This document shows positions 1-6,656 of a stretch of DNA of 13,311 bases, in pieces. The translations under genes were made by a program, and so were the position numbers. This DNA comes from Leucobacter sp. UBA1945. Its GTDB lineage: Bacteria; Actinomycetota; Actinomycetes; Actinomycetales; Microbacteriaceae. Every line of letters begins with the position of its first letter. The first letter of the stretch is position 1. Under the pieces are notes generated by a model. The model was not told the DNA's origin, did not search any database, and saw nothing but the letters and a program-made list of their open reading frames with translations. Location of the stretch: positions 1 through 13,311 of the forward strand of contig DDEV01000146.1 of NCBI GenBank assembly GCA_002336855.1. Reading direction: 5' to 3'.

Positions 1-114
1 CCCGATGACGGGGTCGAGCTTGCCCGTGCGCGCGACCTCGGTGAGGTTCACGCCGAACTGTTCGAGCGCGCTCTGTTCGCCGCCCTCTGCGGCCGGTTGC
101 CAATTTGCCTGCAT
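1..114 (-). CDS. clpB: ATP-dependent chaperone ClpB, N-terminal fragment (cut by window edge)
   Basis: Only the first 38 codons are present, and the gene continues past the left edge. The visible protein starts MQANWQPAAEGGEQSALEQF and continues with GVNLTEVARTGKLDPVIG. That second stretch is the conserved lead-in to the first AAA+ module of ClpB/ClpC-type Hsp100 unfoldases, just before the Walker A region. The start is ATG at 112-114, preceded on the minus strand by AGAGAGG 4 nt upstream. The family works as a hexamer with DnaK to rescue aggregated proteins. The usual N-terminal Clp repeat domain is absent, because the AAA lead-in begins about 15 residues from the start. The perfect HspR operator upstream supports ClpB over ClpC or ClpA. 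The motor domains and any ClpP-binding loop lie outside the window, so ClpC is not fully excluded. Confidence 0.82.
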   Translation of the reverse strand, partial: MQANWQPAAEGGEQSALEQFGVNLTEVARTGKLDPVIG

Positions 115-171
115 GGTTCCTCTCTTCTGGTGCAGAACGGTATCGTTCGCTACCGCGATCCTCGCATTCGC

Positions 172-198
172 AAACTTGAGTGATGTTGACTCAAGTTT
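172..198. promoter_or_regulatory. HAIR-type inverted repeat, probable HspR operator
   Basis: The sequence holds CTTGAGT, a 7-nt spacer (GATGTTG) and ACTCAAG at 175-195. This is a perfect match to the known actinobacterial HAIR consensus CTTGAGT-N7-ACTCAAG bound by the MerR-family heat-shock repressor HspR. The dyad extends to 10-bp perfect arms (172-181 and 189-198). It lies 58 bp upstream of the clpB start and 150 bp upstream of the GH1 start, in the shared divergent region. HspR control of clpB is known in other actinobacteria; that it acts here is inferred. Confidence 0.9.
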
Positions 199-203
199 AT
201 CGT
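176..203 (+). promoter_or_regulatory. candidate promoter for the glycosidase cassette, overlapping the HAIR element
   Basis: TTGAGT at 176-181 and TATCGT at 198-203 are separated by 16 nt and resemble -35 and -10 boxes reading toward the GH1 gene. The -35 box lies within the left HAIR arm. If used, the transcript would have a leader of about 140 nt. No better promoter was seen between 204 and 347. The spacing is short and the -10 is imperfect, so this is only a candidate. Confidence 0.3.
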
Positions 204-347
204 TCGCGTTCTGTTTTTGCCAGCGACCAACTGAAGGCTCGCTGTGAACTGAAAGAATCAAAGTTCTGCCGCACCCCGCAGAATGGCGCTAGGCTTCGGT
301 CATCCCGCACGCAACGACGCGCGCGGGCAGCGGAGAAAAGGATCCCT

Positions 348-1730
348 GTGACACACGGCACCTCCCCCAGATCGAGCTCGCACCCGCTTCCACGAAACGT
401 GCCGCCTGGAGTTCGCTGGTCTGCCGCCACCGCGGCTTTTCAGATCGAGGGTGCGCGCGCCGCCGACGGGCGCGGGCGAAGCATCTGGGATGACTACGTC
501 GACAGCCCCGGGCTCGTCAAAGATGGTTCTACAACCGAGCCCGGGCCCGATAGTTATCATCGCTTCGCAGAAGACGTCGAGCTCGCACGCGGGCTCGGGC
601 TCGACCGGTACCGCTTCGGCATCTCGTGGGTACGCGTGCTGCCCGAGGGATCGGGCCAGCTGAATCAGCAAGGCCTTGACTACTACTCCCGCCTCGTCGA
701 CGCGCTGCTCGAAGCAGAAATTACCCCATTTCCGACCCTGTACCACTGGGATCTGCCCGTATCGATCGAAGCCACCGGCGGGTGGCTGAACAGAGATACC
801 GCACTGCGGTTTCGCGATTACGCCGAGGTCGTTTCGAGACACCTCGGCGACAGGATCACCAACTGGTATACGGTCAACGAGCCCGCCATGACGACCCTGC
901 AGGGCTACGGCGTAGGCACGCTCGCCCCCGGGCGCGCCGAGCTCTTCGGCGCGCTGCCCGCCGCCCACCACCAGCTGCTCGCCCACGGGCTCGTCGCCCC
1001 CGTGCTTCGACAGGCCGGTGCGTCACATGTCGGCCTCACGAACAACCACACCCATGTGCGTCCGCTCACCGACTCACCGGAAGACGCGATGGCCGCGATG
1101 GCCTACGACACCCTGCACAATCGCATCTTTGCCGATCCTTTGCTCACCGGCGAGTACCCCGACATCGAGGCGCTCGGGCTGCCGCCGATGCCGGTGCAAC
1201 CTGGCGACCTTGAACTGATTCGGGGCAGCATCGATTTCTACGGGGTCAACTTCTACAACCCGACCACCATCTCGGCAGCCGAGCCGGGTGGCCCGCTCCC
1301 GTTCGACATTGTGCCCACACCCGGCGCACCGGTAACCGGTTTCGGCGAGGAGTGGCCGATCGTGCCAGAGAGCCTGACGGCGCTGCTCATCGACCTGACT
1401 CAGAGATATGGCGAGGCTCTGCCGCCGATCATCATCGGCGAGAACGGGGCATCGTTTCCTGAGCCCGACACAGTGCCGCCTGGCGAGACCATCGACGACG
1501 CAGAGCGAATCGCGTACCTCTCAGACCACATCGCCGCAGTGGCCGATGCCATTGCCGCCGGCGTAGACGTCGAGGAGTACACGGTCTGGTCTCTGATCGA
1601 CAACTTCGAGTGGGCCGACGGCTACACGCAGCGCTTCGGCCTCGCGCACGTCGACATGCAAAGCGGTGCCCGCACCCCGAAGGCATCGTACGAGTGGTAT
1701 CGCTCCCTGATCGAAAGCAGCCGCAGATGA
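348..1730 (+). CDS. GH1 family beta-glucosidase
   Basis: A 460-residue glycoside hydrolase family 1 enzyme, a normal length for the family. GH1 retaining enzymes cleave beta-glucosides or related beta-glycosides. The N-terminal signature SAATAAFQIEGA is present. The acid/base glutamate is E178 in YTVNEP and the nucleophile is E365 in IIIGENG. The C-terminal block WSLIDNFEWADGYTQRFGL is typical. There is no signal peptide, so it should be cytosolic and act on imported glycosides. The reading frame is open back to 180, but I place the start at GTG 348 because AAGGA lies 5 nt upstream and the upstream residues (basic, Ser-rich) do not resemble the family. It overlaps the MFS gene by 4 nt (ATGA), implying translational coupling. 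Substrate specificity cannot be read from sequence alone; 6-phospho-beta-glucosidase is less likely because no PTS gene is nearby. Confidence 0.93.
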   Translation: MTHGTSPRSSSHPLPRNVPPGVRWSAATAAFQIEGARAADGRGRSIWDDYVDSPGLVKDGSTTEPGPDSYHRFAEDVELARGLGLDRYRFGISWVRVLPEGSGQLNQQGLDYYSRLVDALLEAEITPFPTLYHWDLPVSIEATGGWLNRDTALRFRDYAEVVSRHLGDRITNWYTVNEPAMTTLQGYGVGTLAPGRAELFGALPAAHHQLLAHGLVAPVLRQAGASHVGLTNNHTHVRPLTDSPEDAMAAMAYDTLHNRIFADPLLTGEYPDIEALGLPPMPVQPGDLELIRGSIDFYGVNFYNPTTISAAEPGGPLPFDIVPTPGAPVTGFGEEWPIVPESLTALLIDLTQRYGEALPPIIIGENGASFPEPDTVPPGETIDDAERIAYLSDHIAAVADAIAAGVDVEEYTVWSLIDNFEWADGYTQRFGLAHVDMQSGARTPKASYEWYRSLIESSRR

Positions 1731-2980
1731 GCACACAGCCCCCACGAAGCGCCATCACCCAAAAGGTCGGTGCCAGCTGGTTCACACTGTTCACGGTCGC
1801 CTGGCTCGTCATCTGGACCGTGCAGCTGACCCCCCTGCAGCTGCTGCTTCCCCTGCAGCTCGATACCTCAGACAGCGAAGCCGGGTGGGTGTCTGGGGTC
1901 GTCTCGTCGGGGCTGGTGCTCGGGGTGGGCGGTCTCGCGGGCGTGATCGCCGGCCCTATCGCGGGTTCGCTCTCTGATAATCGAAAAGGATCGCGGCCGC
2001 GCCGCAGGCCCTTCGCCCTCGTTGGCGCCTGGGTCACTGCGATCTGCCTGCTGTTGACGGGGGCAAGCGAGGGACCCCTCGCGATCGGCGCATCTTGGGT
2101 CGGCGTCTCGGTCGGCATCGCGATCGCCTCGGCCGCGTTCACCGCAATGATCGCCGATCAGCTGCCGGTGGCGCAGCGGGGTGCGGCCTCGTCTGCCGCG
2201 TCGTCGGCACAGGCCGTCGGTATCGTCGTCGGCGTAGGCACCGTCGTGCTGCTCGGCCTCGGTGTGTTCGACGGGTACCTGGTACTCGCCATCGCCATGG
2301 CGGTGGTCGGCACCGCGGTTGCCCTGCTGCTGCCAGACCCATCGGGAGCACTCACCGAGGCGCCTGCGTCGCGGGAGCCCGGTGGGTCACGATTCGCTTT
2401 TCTGCGCGATCGAGACTTCCGCTGGATGCTCATCGGGCGCCTCGTCGTGAACATCGGCAATGCGCTCGGCACCGCGCTGTTCCTGTTCTTTCTCCTGTAC
2501 GGCATCGGCCAGCCGCACGCCGAGGCAGAAGACAACCTGCTGCTCATCATCGTCGTGTACACGGTGTTCGTGGTGACGGCATCGATCGTCGCCGGGCTCG
2601 TCTCAGATCGCATCGGCCGCAGGCGCGGGCTCACGGTGATCGCGGCGCTCGTGCAGGCGCTCTCGGGCGTCGTGATCGTCATCTCACCGACGTTCACCAT
2701 GACCATGGTCGCCGCGGCGCTGATGGGCGTGGGCTACGGTGCGTTCATGACGACCGGTCTTGCGTTCGCAACGGACCTGTTGCCGAGCGAGCGGGATCAC
2801 GCGCGAGACCTCGGCGTGGTGAACGTGATCGCCGCACTCGGCCAGTTGCTCGGGCCCGTGATCGGCGCTGGCCTCGTCGCGCTGGTCGGCGGCTTCTGGC
2901 TCGTATTCGCCGCAGCCGCCGTGCTCTCGGTGATCGGCGCTGGGCTGACCGCCCTTGCGCGCGAACGCCCACGCGGGTAG
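1727..2980 (+). CDS. MFS transporter, probable glycoside/sugar permease
   Basis: A 417-residue polytopic membrane protein with about 12 hydrophobic segments. After the second segment it has GSLSDNRKGSRPRRRPF (residues about 80-96: D84, R92-R94). This resembles the loop 2-3 motif of sugar-carrying MFS and GPH-like permeases. The repeat of the MFS signature, GLVSDRIGRRRG, falls at about residue 290 in the second half. The start ATG at 1727 overlaps the GH1 stop codon (ATGA); the longer open frame back to 1610 lies inside the GH1 gene and is rejected. Overlap with a cytosolic beta-glucosidase suggests it imports the substrate of that enzyme. The substrate is inferred from context; efflux of a product remains possible. 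It ends in TAG, 68 nt before the M20 gene. Confidence 0.88.
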   Translation: MSTQPPRSAITQKVGASWFTLFTVAWLVIWTVQLTPLQLLLPLQLDTSDSEAGWVSGVVSSGLVLGVGGLAGVIAGPIAGSLSDNRKGSRPRRRPFALVGAWVTAICLLLTGASEGPLAIGASWVGVSVGIAIASAAFTAMIADQLPVAQRGAASSAASSAQAVGIVVGVGTVVLLGLGVFDGYLVLAIAMAVVGTAVALLLPDPSGALTEAPASREPGGSRFAFLRDRDFRWMLIGRLVVNIGNALGTALFLFFLLYGIGQPHAEAEDNLLLIIVVYTVFVVTASIVAGLVSDRIGRRRGLTVIAALVQALSGVVIVISPTFTMTMVAAALMGVGYGAFMTTGLAFATDLLPSERDHARDLGVVNVIAALGQLLGPVIGAGLVALVGGFWLVFAAAAVLSVIGAGLTALARERPRG

Positions 2981-3048
2981 TCGCGCGCAAGGAGAGCCGC
3001 GGTCCCCGCATCATCACCAACCTCGTCCCGCTACCTCAGAAGCCCCAC

Positions 3049-4251
3049 ATGATTCCCCAGTTCGCCACCGAAGCCCAGTCCCTGCTGCCCGAACTCGTCG
3101 CACTGCGACGAGAGCTGCACGCGCACCCAGAGCTCGGCCTGCAGTTACCGCAGACACAGCATCGGGTGCTCGAGGCGCTCGATGGCCTCGGCCTCGAGAT
3201 CACGCTCGGCAAAGAGCTCTCGTCTATCGTCGCCGTGCTACGCGGCGGCAAGCCAGGCCCTACAGTGCTGCTCCGAGGTGACATGGATGCGCTGCCCGTC
3301 GTCGAGCAGAGCGGCCTGCCCTTCGCCTCGCAGAATGGCAACATGCACGCCTGCGGTCACGATCTACACACCGCGGGGCTCGTCGGCGCCGCACGGCTTC
3401 TTGCGGCGCACCGCGACGAGCTCGCGGGCAACGTGATCTTCATGTTCCAGCCGGGCGAGGAAGGCTACGGCGGGGCCAAGATCATGCTCGACGAAGGTCT
3501 ACTCGAAGCCGCCGGGGAGAAGCCCATCGGCGCCTACGCGATCCACGTCGCGCCGGGCCCTCGCGGCACGTTCATGACTCGACCGGGAGCGCTGGCGGCC
3601 GGATCGAACCAGCTCAACATCACGGTGCACGGACGCGGCGGGCACGGCTCGCAGCCGCACCAGACGCTCGACCCGATGCCGGTCGCTGCCGAGATCGTAC
3701 TCGCACTTCAAAGCTTCGTGACCCGCCGATTCGACGCCTTCGACCCGATTATTCTCTCGGTCACGCAGATCACCGGCAGCGAGGCCGTCAACGTGATCCC
3801 AGAGTCTGTGACGCTGCGCGCGACCGTGCGCACGCTCTCTGAGAACTCACTGCAGCGAGTCATTGACGAGGCGCCCCGGCTCGCGGCGAAGATCGCCGAA
3901 GCGCACGGACTCACCGCCGAAGGAGAGGTCGAGGTCGCCTACCCGGTCACAATCAACGAAGGTGCAGCCACCGTAGAGGTACTCGGCTGGCTTGGAGAGG
4001 AATTCGGCGCAGAGCGCGTCGTCGAGATGCCCACTCCGATGATGGGATCGGAGGATTTCGCGTTTGTGCTGAACGAAGTCCCGGGCACCTTCATTGCGCT
4101 GCTCACCAGCCCCGAAGGCGTCGACCTGACGACCGCAGAATTCAATCACTCGCCTCGCGTGCTGTTCGACGACGGAGTGCTCGGCGATCAAGCCGCGGCC
4201 CTCGCGACAGTCGCTTGGCGCCGGCTCATGGGTTCTGGCCCAGCTCAGTAA
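3049..4251 (+). CDS. M20 family amidohydrolase (hippurate / N-acyl or IAA-amino acid hydrolase type)
   Basis: A 400-residue M20D-type zinc or manganese amidohydrolase. These enzymes cut N-acyl or aryl amide bonds of amino acid conjugates. Visible ligand and catalytic blocks are RGDMDALP (the M20 Asp region), HACGHDLHTA with C102 and H104, QPGEEGYGGA with E137 and E138, AIHVAPG with H166, the lid and dimer-domain motif GRGGHGSQPH, GSEDFAF, and NHSPR with H367. No signal peptide is seen, so it is cytosolic. ATG 3049 is the only usable start in frame; its Shine-Dalgarno (AGAAG) is weak. A far better AAGGAG at 2989-2994 has no start codon at a suitable distance. It follows the GH1-MFS pair by 68 nt and is closed by a hairpin, so it is probably the last gene of that operon. 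Substrate unknown; a succinyl-diaminopimelate desuccinylase or carboxypeptidase role is less likely given the motif set. Confidence 0.9.
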   Translation: MIPQFATEAQSLLPELVALRRELHAHPELGLQLPQTQHRVLEALDGLGLEITLGKELSSIVAVLRGGKPGPTVLLRGDMDALPVVEQSGLPFASQNGNMHACGHDLHTAGLVGAARLLAAHRDELAGNVIFMFQPGEEGYGGAKIMLDEGLLEAAGEKPIGAYAIHVAPGPRGTFMTRPGALAAGSNQLNITVHGRGGHGSQPHQTLDPMPVAAEIVLALQSFVTRRFDAFDPIILSVTQITGSEAVNVIPESVTLRATVRTLSENSLQRVIDEAPRLAAKIAEAHGLTAEGEVEVAYPVTINEGAATVEVLGWLGEEFGAERVVEMPTPMMGSEDFAFVLNEVPGTFIALLTSPEGVDLTTAEFNHSPRVLFDDGVLGDQAAALATVAWRRLMGSGPAQ

Positions 4252-4257
4252 CACGTG

Positions 4258-4303
4258 GGATCGCGGCCAGCGCTGATATGAGCAAAAGCGCGGGCCGCGA
4301 TCC
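4258..4303 (+). terminator. long hairpin after the M20 gene, probable terminator
   Basis: The arms GGATCGCGGCC (4258-4268) and GGCCGCGATCC (4293-4303) pair perfectly over 11 bp. After one A-G mismatch, a further 5 bp (GCGCT 4270-4274 with AGCGC 4287-4291) close a 12-nt loop. It begins 6 nt after the M20 stop. There is no run of T after it (TCTTCG follows), so it is not a canonical intrinsic terminator. It may end transcription or protect the 3' end. Confidence 0.6.
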
Positions 4304-4320
4304 TCTTCGAAAACTGCAGA

Positions 4321-4335
4321 TACTCTGGTGTGATG
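4321..4335 (+). promoter_or_regulatory. -10 box of an apparently leaderless promoter for the second MFS gene
   Basis: TACTCT (4321-4326) is followed by exactly 6 nt and then ATG (4333-4335). There is no Shine-Dalgarno sequence upstream. This spacing puts the transcription start at or within a base or two of the ATG, as in actinobacterial leaderless genes. No convincing -35 box is seen. A GTG directly before the ATG (4330-4332) is the less likely start. Confidence 0.5.
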
Positions 4336-5574
4336 CCTGAGACCACTCGCACCAGTAGCTGGGTGCCCATGTTCGTCGCGGTCTGCTTGGTCGCGGTGAA
4401 CATGCGAATGAGCGTCGCGGGTATCGGGCCGATGCTCGACAGCATCGCGAAGAGCGAGGGCGTGCATGCCGGCATGCTCGGGATGCTCGCATCGCTTCCG
4501 CTGCTCGCCTGGGCCGTGGTCTCGCCGCTTGCTCAGGGTCTCGCAAGCCGCATCGGCCTCGATGCCGCAGTCAGCTGGGCGCTCATCGCGCTACTCGGCG
4601 CCACCGTTTGGCGGTCACTGCCCGGCTCCCCGATCAACCTGTGGCTCGGCACCGCACTCGCCGGCGCCGCACTCGCGATCACGAACGTGCTGCTGCCCGC
4701 CTCGATCAAGCGCGACTTCGGGCCCCGCGTGCCCTTGGTCATGGGGGTCTACTCGGCGCTCCTCGGTATCTCGGCGGCGATCGGCGCAGCGATCGTTGCC
4801 CCGGTTGCCGAGCTGCAGACAAGTTCGGGCGACCCTTTGGGATGGCGATGGGGCATGCTCGCAACGGGAGTGACAGTGCCCGCAGCGCTTCTCGCGTGGT
4901 GGCTCGCAACGCGACGCGGGAGGCGGGCGACGGTTGCCTTGCGAGCCTCGGAGCCCGGGCCGATGCCTGAGCCCCGCCAGGCAAGCCTCTCTCGACGGGT
5001 ATGGAGCGACCCCGTGGCGTGGTGGATCGCGCTCTATATGGGCAGCGTCTCTTGGGTGTTCTACATTCACGCGATGTGGCTGTCGCCGATCGACCTCTCG
5101 CGAGGCACAGACACGGTGGTCGCGGGGGGTCACGTCACGTTCTTTCACGCGTTCGGCATGATCGGCTCGCTCGTTGCCCCGCTGATCACGCGCGGGGCAC
5201 TGCAACGACTCGTGCCGATACTCATTCCGCTCGTTGGCGTCGTCGGCGGCATCGGAGTCGTGTTCTTTCCCGAACCTCTGCTGCTGGTCTGGCTCGTACT
5301 GCTCGGCCTCTGCTCGGGAGCCTCACTCAGCATCGCGCTGACGTTTATCGCGCTGCGCTCACCGAGCACGCAGGCTGCCGGCGCGGTTTCGGGCATGTCG
5401 CAGTCGTTCGGCTATCTCATGGCGGGCCTCGGGCCGATTCTCTTCGGGTGGCTGCATGCCGCGAGCGGCGCATGGGCGCTGCCGCTGCTGGTACCGCTCT
5501 TCGGCGCAGCGGTGCAGTTCGTCGCCGGCATCGCCCTGCTGCGCGGCCGAATGGCGCTCGACGACGGTCGCTGA
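4333..5574 (+). CDS. MFS transporter, CynX/NimT-like family
   Basis: A 413-residue membrane protein with about 12 hydrophobic segments. The first segment carries the pattern N23-x-R25 followed by GIGPMLDSI. This is the N-R-x5-6-P-L motif seen at the start of CynX (cyanate) and NimT (2-nitroimidazole) related MFS proteins. The loop after the sixth segment is hydrophilic and arginine-rich (residues about 192-222), as in most MFS proteins. I choose ATG 4333 over GTG 4330 because of the -10 box exactly 6 nt upstream. It is separated from the M20 gene by a hairpin and has its own promoter, so it is probably a single-gene unit. Family members import or export small anions and drugs; the substrate here cannot be assigned. 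The family name does not by itself imply cyanate transport. Confidence 0.85.
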   Translation: MPETTRTSSWVPMFVAVCLVAVNMRMSVAGIGPMLDSIAKSEGVHAGMLGMLASLPLLAWAVVSPLAQGLASRIGLDAAVSWALIALLGATVWRSLPGSPINLWLGTALAGAALAITNVLLPASIKRDFGPRVPLVMGVYSALLGISAAIGAAIVAPVAELQTSSGDPLGWRWGMLATGVTVPAALLAWWLATRRGRRATVALRASEPGPMPEPRQASLSRRVWSDPVAWWIALYMGSVSWVFYIHAMWLSPIDLSRGTDTVVAGGHVTFFHAFGMIGSLVAPLITRGALQRLVPILIPLVGVVGGIGVVFFPEPLLLVWLVLLGLCSGASLSIALTFIALRSPSTQAAGAVSGMSQSFGYLMAGLGPILFGWLHAASGAWALPLLVPLFGAAVQFVAGIALLRGRMALDDGR

Positions 5575-5589
5575 CTGCCCAGTCACTGC

Positions 5590-5629
5590 CGGGGATCAAT
5601 GTGTGGACCCCGATGCTGTCGATATTTTC
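5590..5629 (+). terminator. weak candidate terminator after the CynX-like MFS gene
   Basis: CGGGG (5590-5594) pairs with CCCCG (5608-5612), with two more possible pairs inside past an A-A mismatch. The T-rich stretch ATATTTTCT follows about 10 nt later. The stem is short and the T run is displaced. A small dyad (TGACT, GCCC, AGTCA) also overlaps the stop codon at 5572-5585. Confidence 0.3.
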
Positions 5630-5659
5630 TGCACGAAGCACCCATCGTCAATAGTTAGT

Positions 5660-5708
5660 CATAATCTTTGTCAATGCTGATGCGAACCGTGTCGCGGTCT
5701 CATATACT
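5660..5708 (+). promoter_or_regulatory. candidate promoter elements for the roadblock gene pair
   Basis: The gap 5575-5762 has no gene and is more AT-rich than its surroundings. It holds two good -10-like hexamers, CATAAT at 5660-5665 and TATACT at 5703-5708. The second is the better placed, giving a leader of about 48 nt before the ATG. A TTGTCA at 5668-5673 resembles a -35 box but is 29 nt from TATACT, too far for a standard promoter. Use of an alternative sigma factor or an activator cannot be judged from sequence. Confidence 0.45.
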
Positions 5709-5762
5709 CGCTCTTGCTGACATTTTGCGGCGCAAAGATCCGTAAGACAAAGGAGTCACCCA

Positions 5763-6152
5763 ATGGCCTCTGCTCAAGAGCAGGTCGAGCAGTTTTTCGC
5801 CAAGCTCGATGGCGGTATCGAATCGATGCTCATCGACTACGGGCGAGAGACAACTCTCGCCGAGTACTCGCTCTACGGTGCCCCCGAGACCGAGGAGGAT
5901 CTGGCCGCGAGCAAGCTCTTCGGCCGCGAAGTCAGCCGCGCCATCAACAGCTACCTGCGAGCCGCCAAGCAGGCAGGCGCGGCCGGGGCCTTCGAAGAGA
6001 TGATCTTGACCGTCGACGATGTGCACACCTTTGTCTGTCCGACTGCTGCAGATGCTTCAGTGCTGCTCTCGGGCACACTCTCGGCTGAGTCAAGCAGCCT
6101 CGGCATGCTGCGACTGCAGACACGCGAAGCCGCGAAGACCATCACCGTCTGA
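5763..6152 (+). CDS. roadblock/LC7-like small protein, first of a tandem pair
   Basis: A 129-residue soluble protein with no signal peptide or membrane segment. Its predicted order is a short N-terminal helix, two strands (LDGGIESMLIDYGRE and the region near residue 33), a long helix (about residues 44-70), strands around FEEMILTVDDVHTFVCP and ASVLLSGTL, and a C-terminal helix. This matches the roadblock/LC7 (MglB/CvnB-like) fold, but the motif match is loose and the assignment rests partly on the clearer neighbour. Known family members dimerise and regulate small Ras-like GTPases or act in signalling complexes. The ribosome binding site is very strong: AAAGGAG at 5749-5755, 7 nt before ATG. 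It is probably co-transcribed with the next gene, 55 nt downstream. No GTPase gene is in the window. A divergent profilin or longin-type fold is an alternative. Confidence 0.7.
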   Translation: MASAQEQVEQFFAKLDGGIESMLIDYGRETTLAEYSLYGAPETEEDLAASKLFGREVSRAINSYLRAAKQAGAAGAFEEMILTVDDVHTFVCPTAADASVLLSGTLSAESSSLGMLRLQTREAAKTITV

Positions 6153-6207
6153 GCCGCGGCACCTCACACGATTTCCCGCACATCTTCTCTGAGAACGGAC
6201 CCAGTCG

Positions 6208-6567
6208 ATGCCAAACTACTCTGAAAAAATTCATGCGCTCAGCACTGAGATTCCCGGAGCGATCTCAGTGTTACTCGTAGACGCCGAGAGCGGCATGCTG
6301 ATCTCGTCCATCGGCAGCAAGGTAAATCCCGAGGTGATTGGTGCGGGCATGAGCGCCTTCGCCTCCGCGTTCAACGCAGTGCTTGCCGAAATGGGCAACG
6401 GCGCAATCAACGAGACGGTATTTACCGTGGGCAGCCAGTTTCACGCAATGCACCGCGTGACCGCACACCCGTCGATCTACCTCATGGCGATCGTCGACAG
6501 CCGAAAGACCAACCTCGCCACGGTACGGGCCGGTGTGCAGCGCGCCGCAGCCTCGATCACGCTGTAG
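6208..6567 (+). CDS. roadblock/LC7 domain protein, second of a tandem pair
   Basis: A 119-residue soluble protein that is almost entirely one roadblock/LC7 domain. IPGAISVLLVDAESGMLISS (residues about 15-34) is the typical first hairpin, 'G-x-x-a-x-l-l-v-D-x-x-G-x-x-l-a-S'. A long Ala/Ser-rich helix follows. Then come strands NETVFTVGSQFHAMHRV and SIYLMAIVDSRKTNLATVR, which match the end of the family, and a final helix. It differs from its upstream neighbour in sequence but shares the same order of elements, so the two could form a heterodimer. The Shine-Dalgarno sequence is weak (GAACGGA at 6193-6199, 8 nt before ATG), so it may depend on translation of the first gene. It ends before a strong terminator. 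No Cvn histidine-kinase, DUF742 or GTPase gene is adjacent, unlike Streptomyces conservons. Confidence 0.8.
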   Translation: MPNYSEKIHALSTEIPGAISVLLVDAESGMLISSIGSKVNPEVIGAGMSAFASAFNAVLAEMGNGAINETVFTVGSQFHAMHRVTAHPSIYLMAIVDSRKTNLATVRAGVQRAAASITL

Positions 6568-6656
6568 CCACTCCAGGCTCCCGGCACACTGGCAGCCCGT
6601 AGCGGGCAACCCGGTCACTCGCGTCGCAACAGCACGCACGCCGGGCAGGGATTAAG

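Noticed and set aside
180..347. N-terminal extension of the GH1 protein by 56 residues from ATG 180
   Set aside because: The start lies inside the HAIR operator, has no ribosome binding site, and the encoded basic Ser-rich segment does not fit GH1. GTG 348 has AAGGA 5 nt upstream.
300..986. 228-codon minus-strand open frame over the GH1 gene
   Set aside because: No domain, low-complexity composition, and it is antisense to conserved GH1 motifs.
2095..3048. Long open frame fused in front of the M20 gene
   Set aside because: It runs through the MFS gene in another frame and encodes an Arg/Gly/Ala-rich sequence typical of a GC-rich shadow frame. M20 homology starts right after ATG 3049.
6591..6610. 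Small dyad GCCCG-TAG-CGGGC downstream of the roadblock genes
   Set aside because: Only 5 bp with a 3-nt loop and no T run; the strong terminator 50 nt later explains the ending of the unit.
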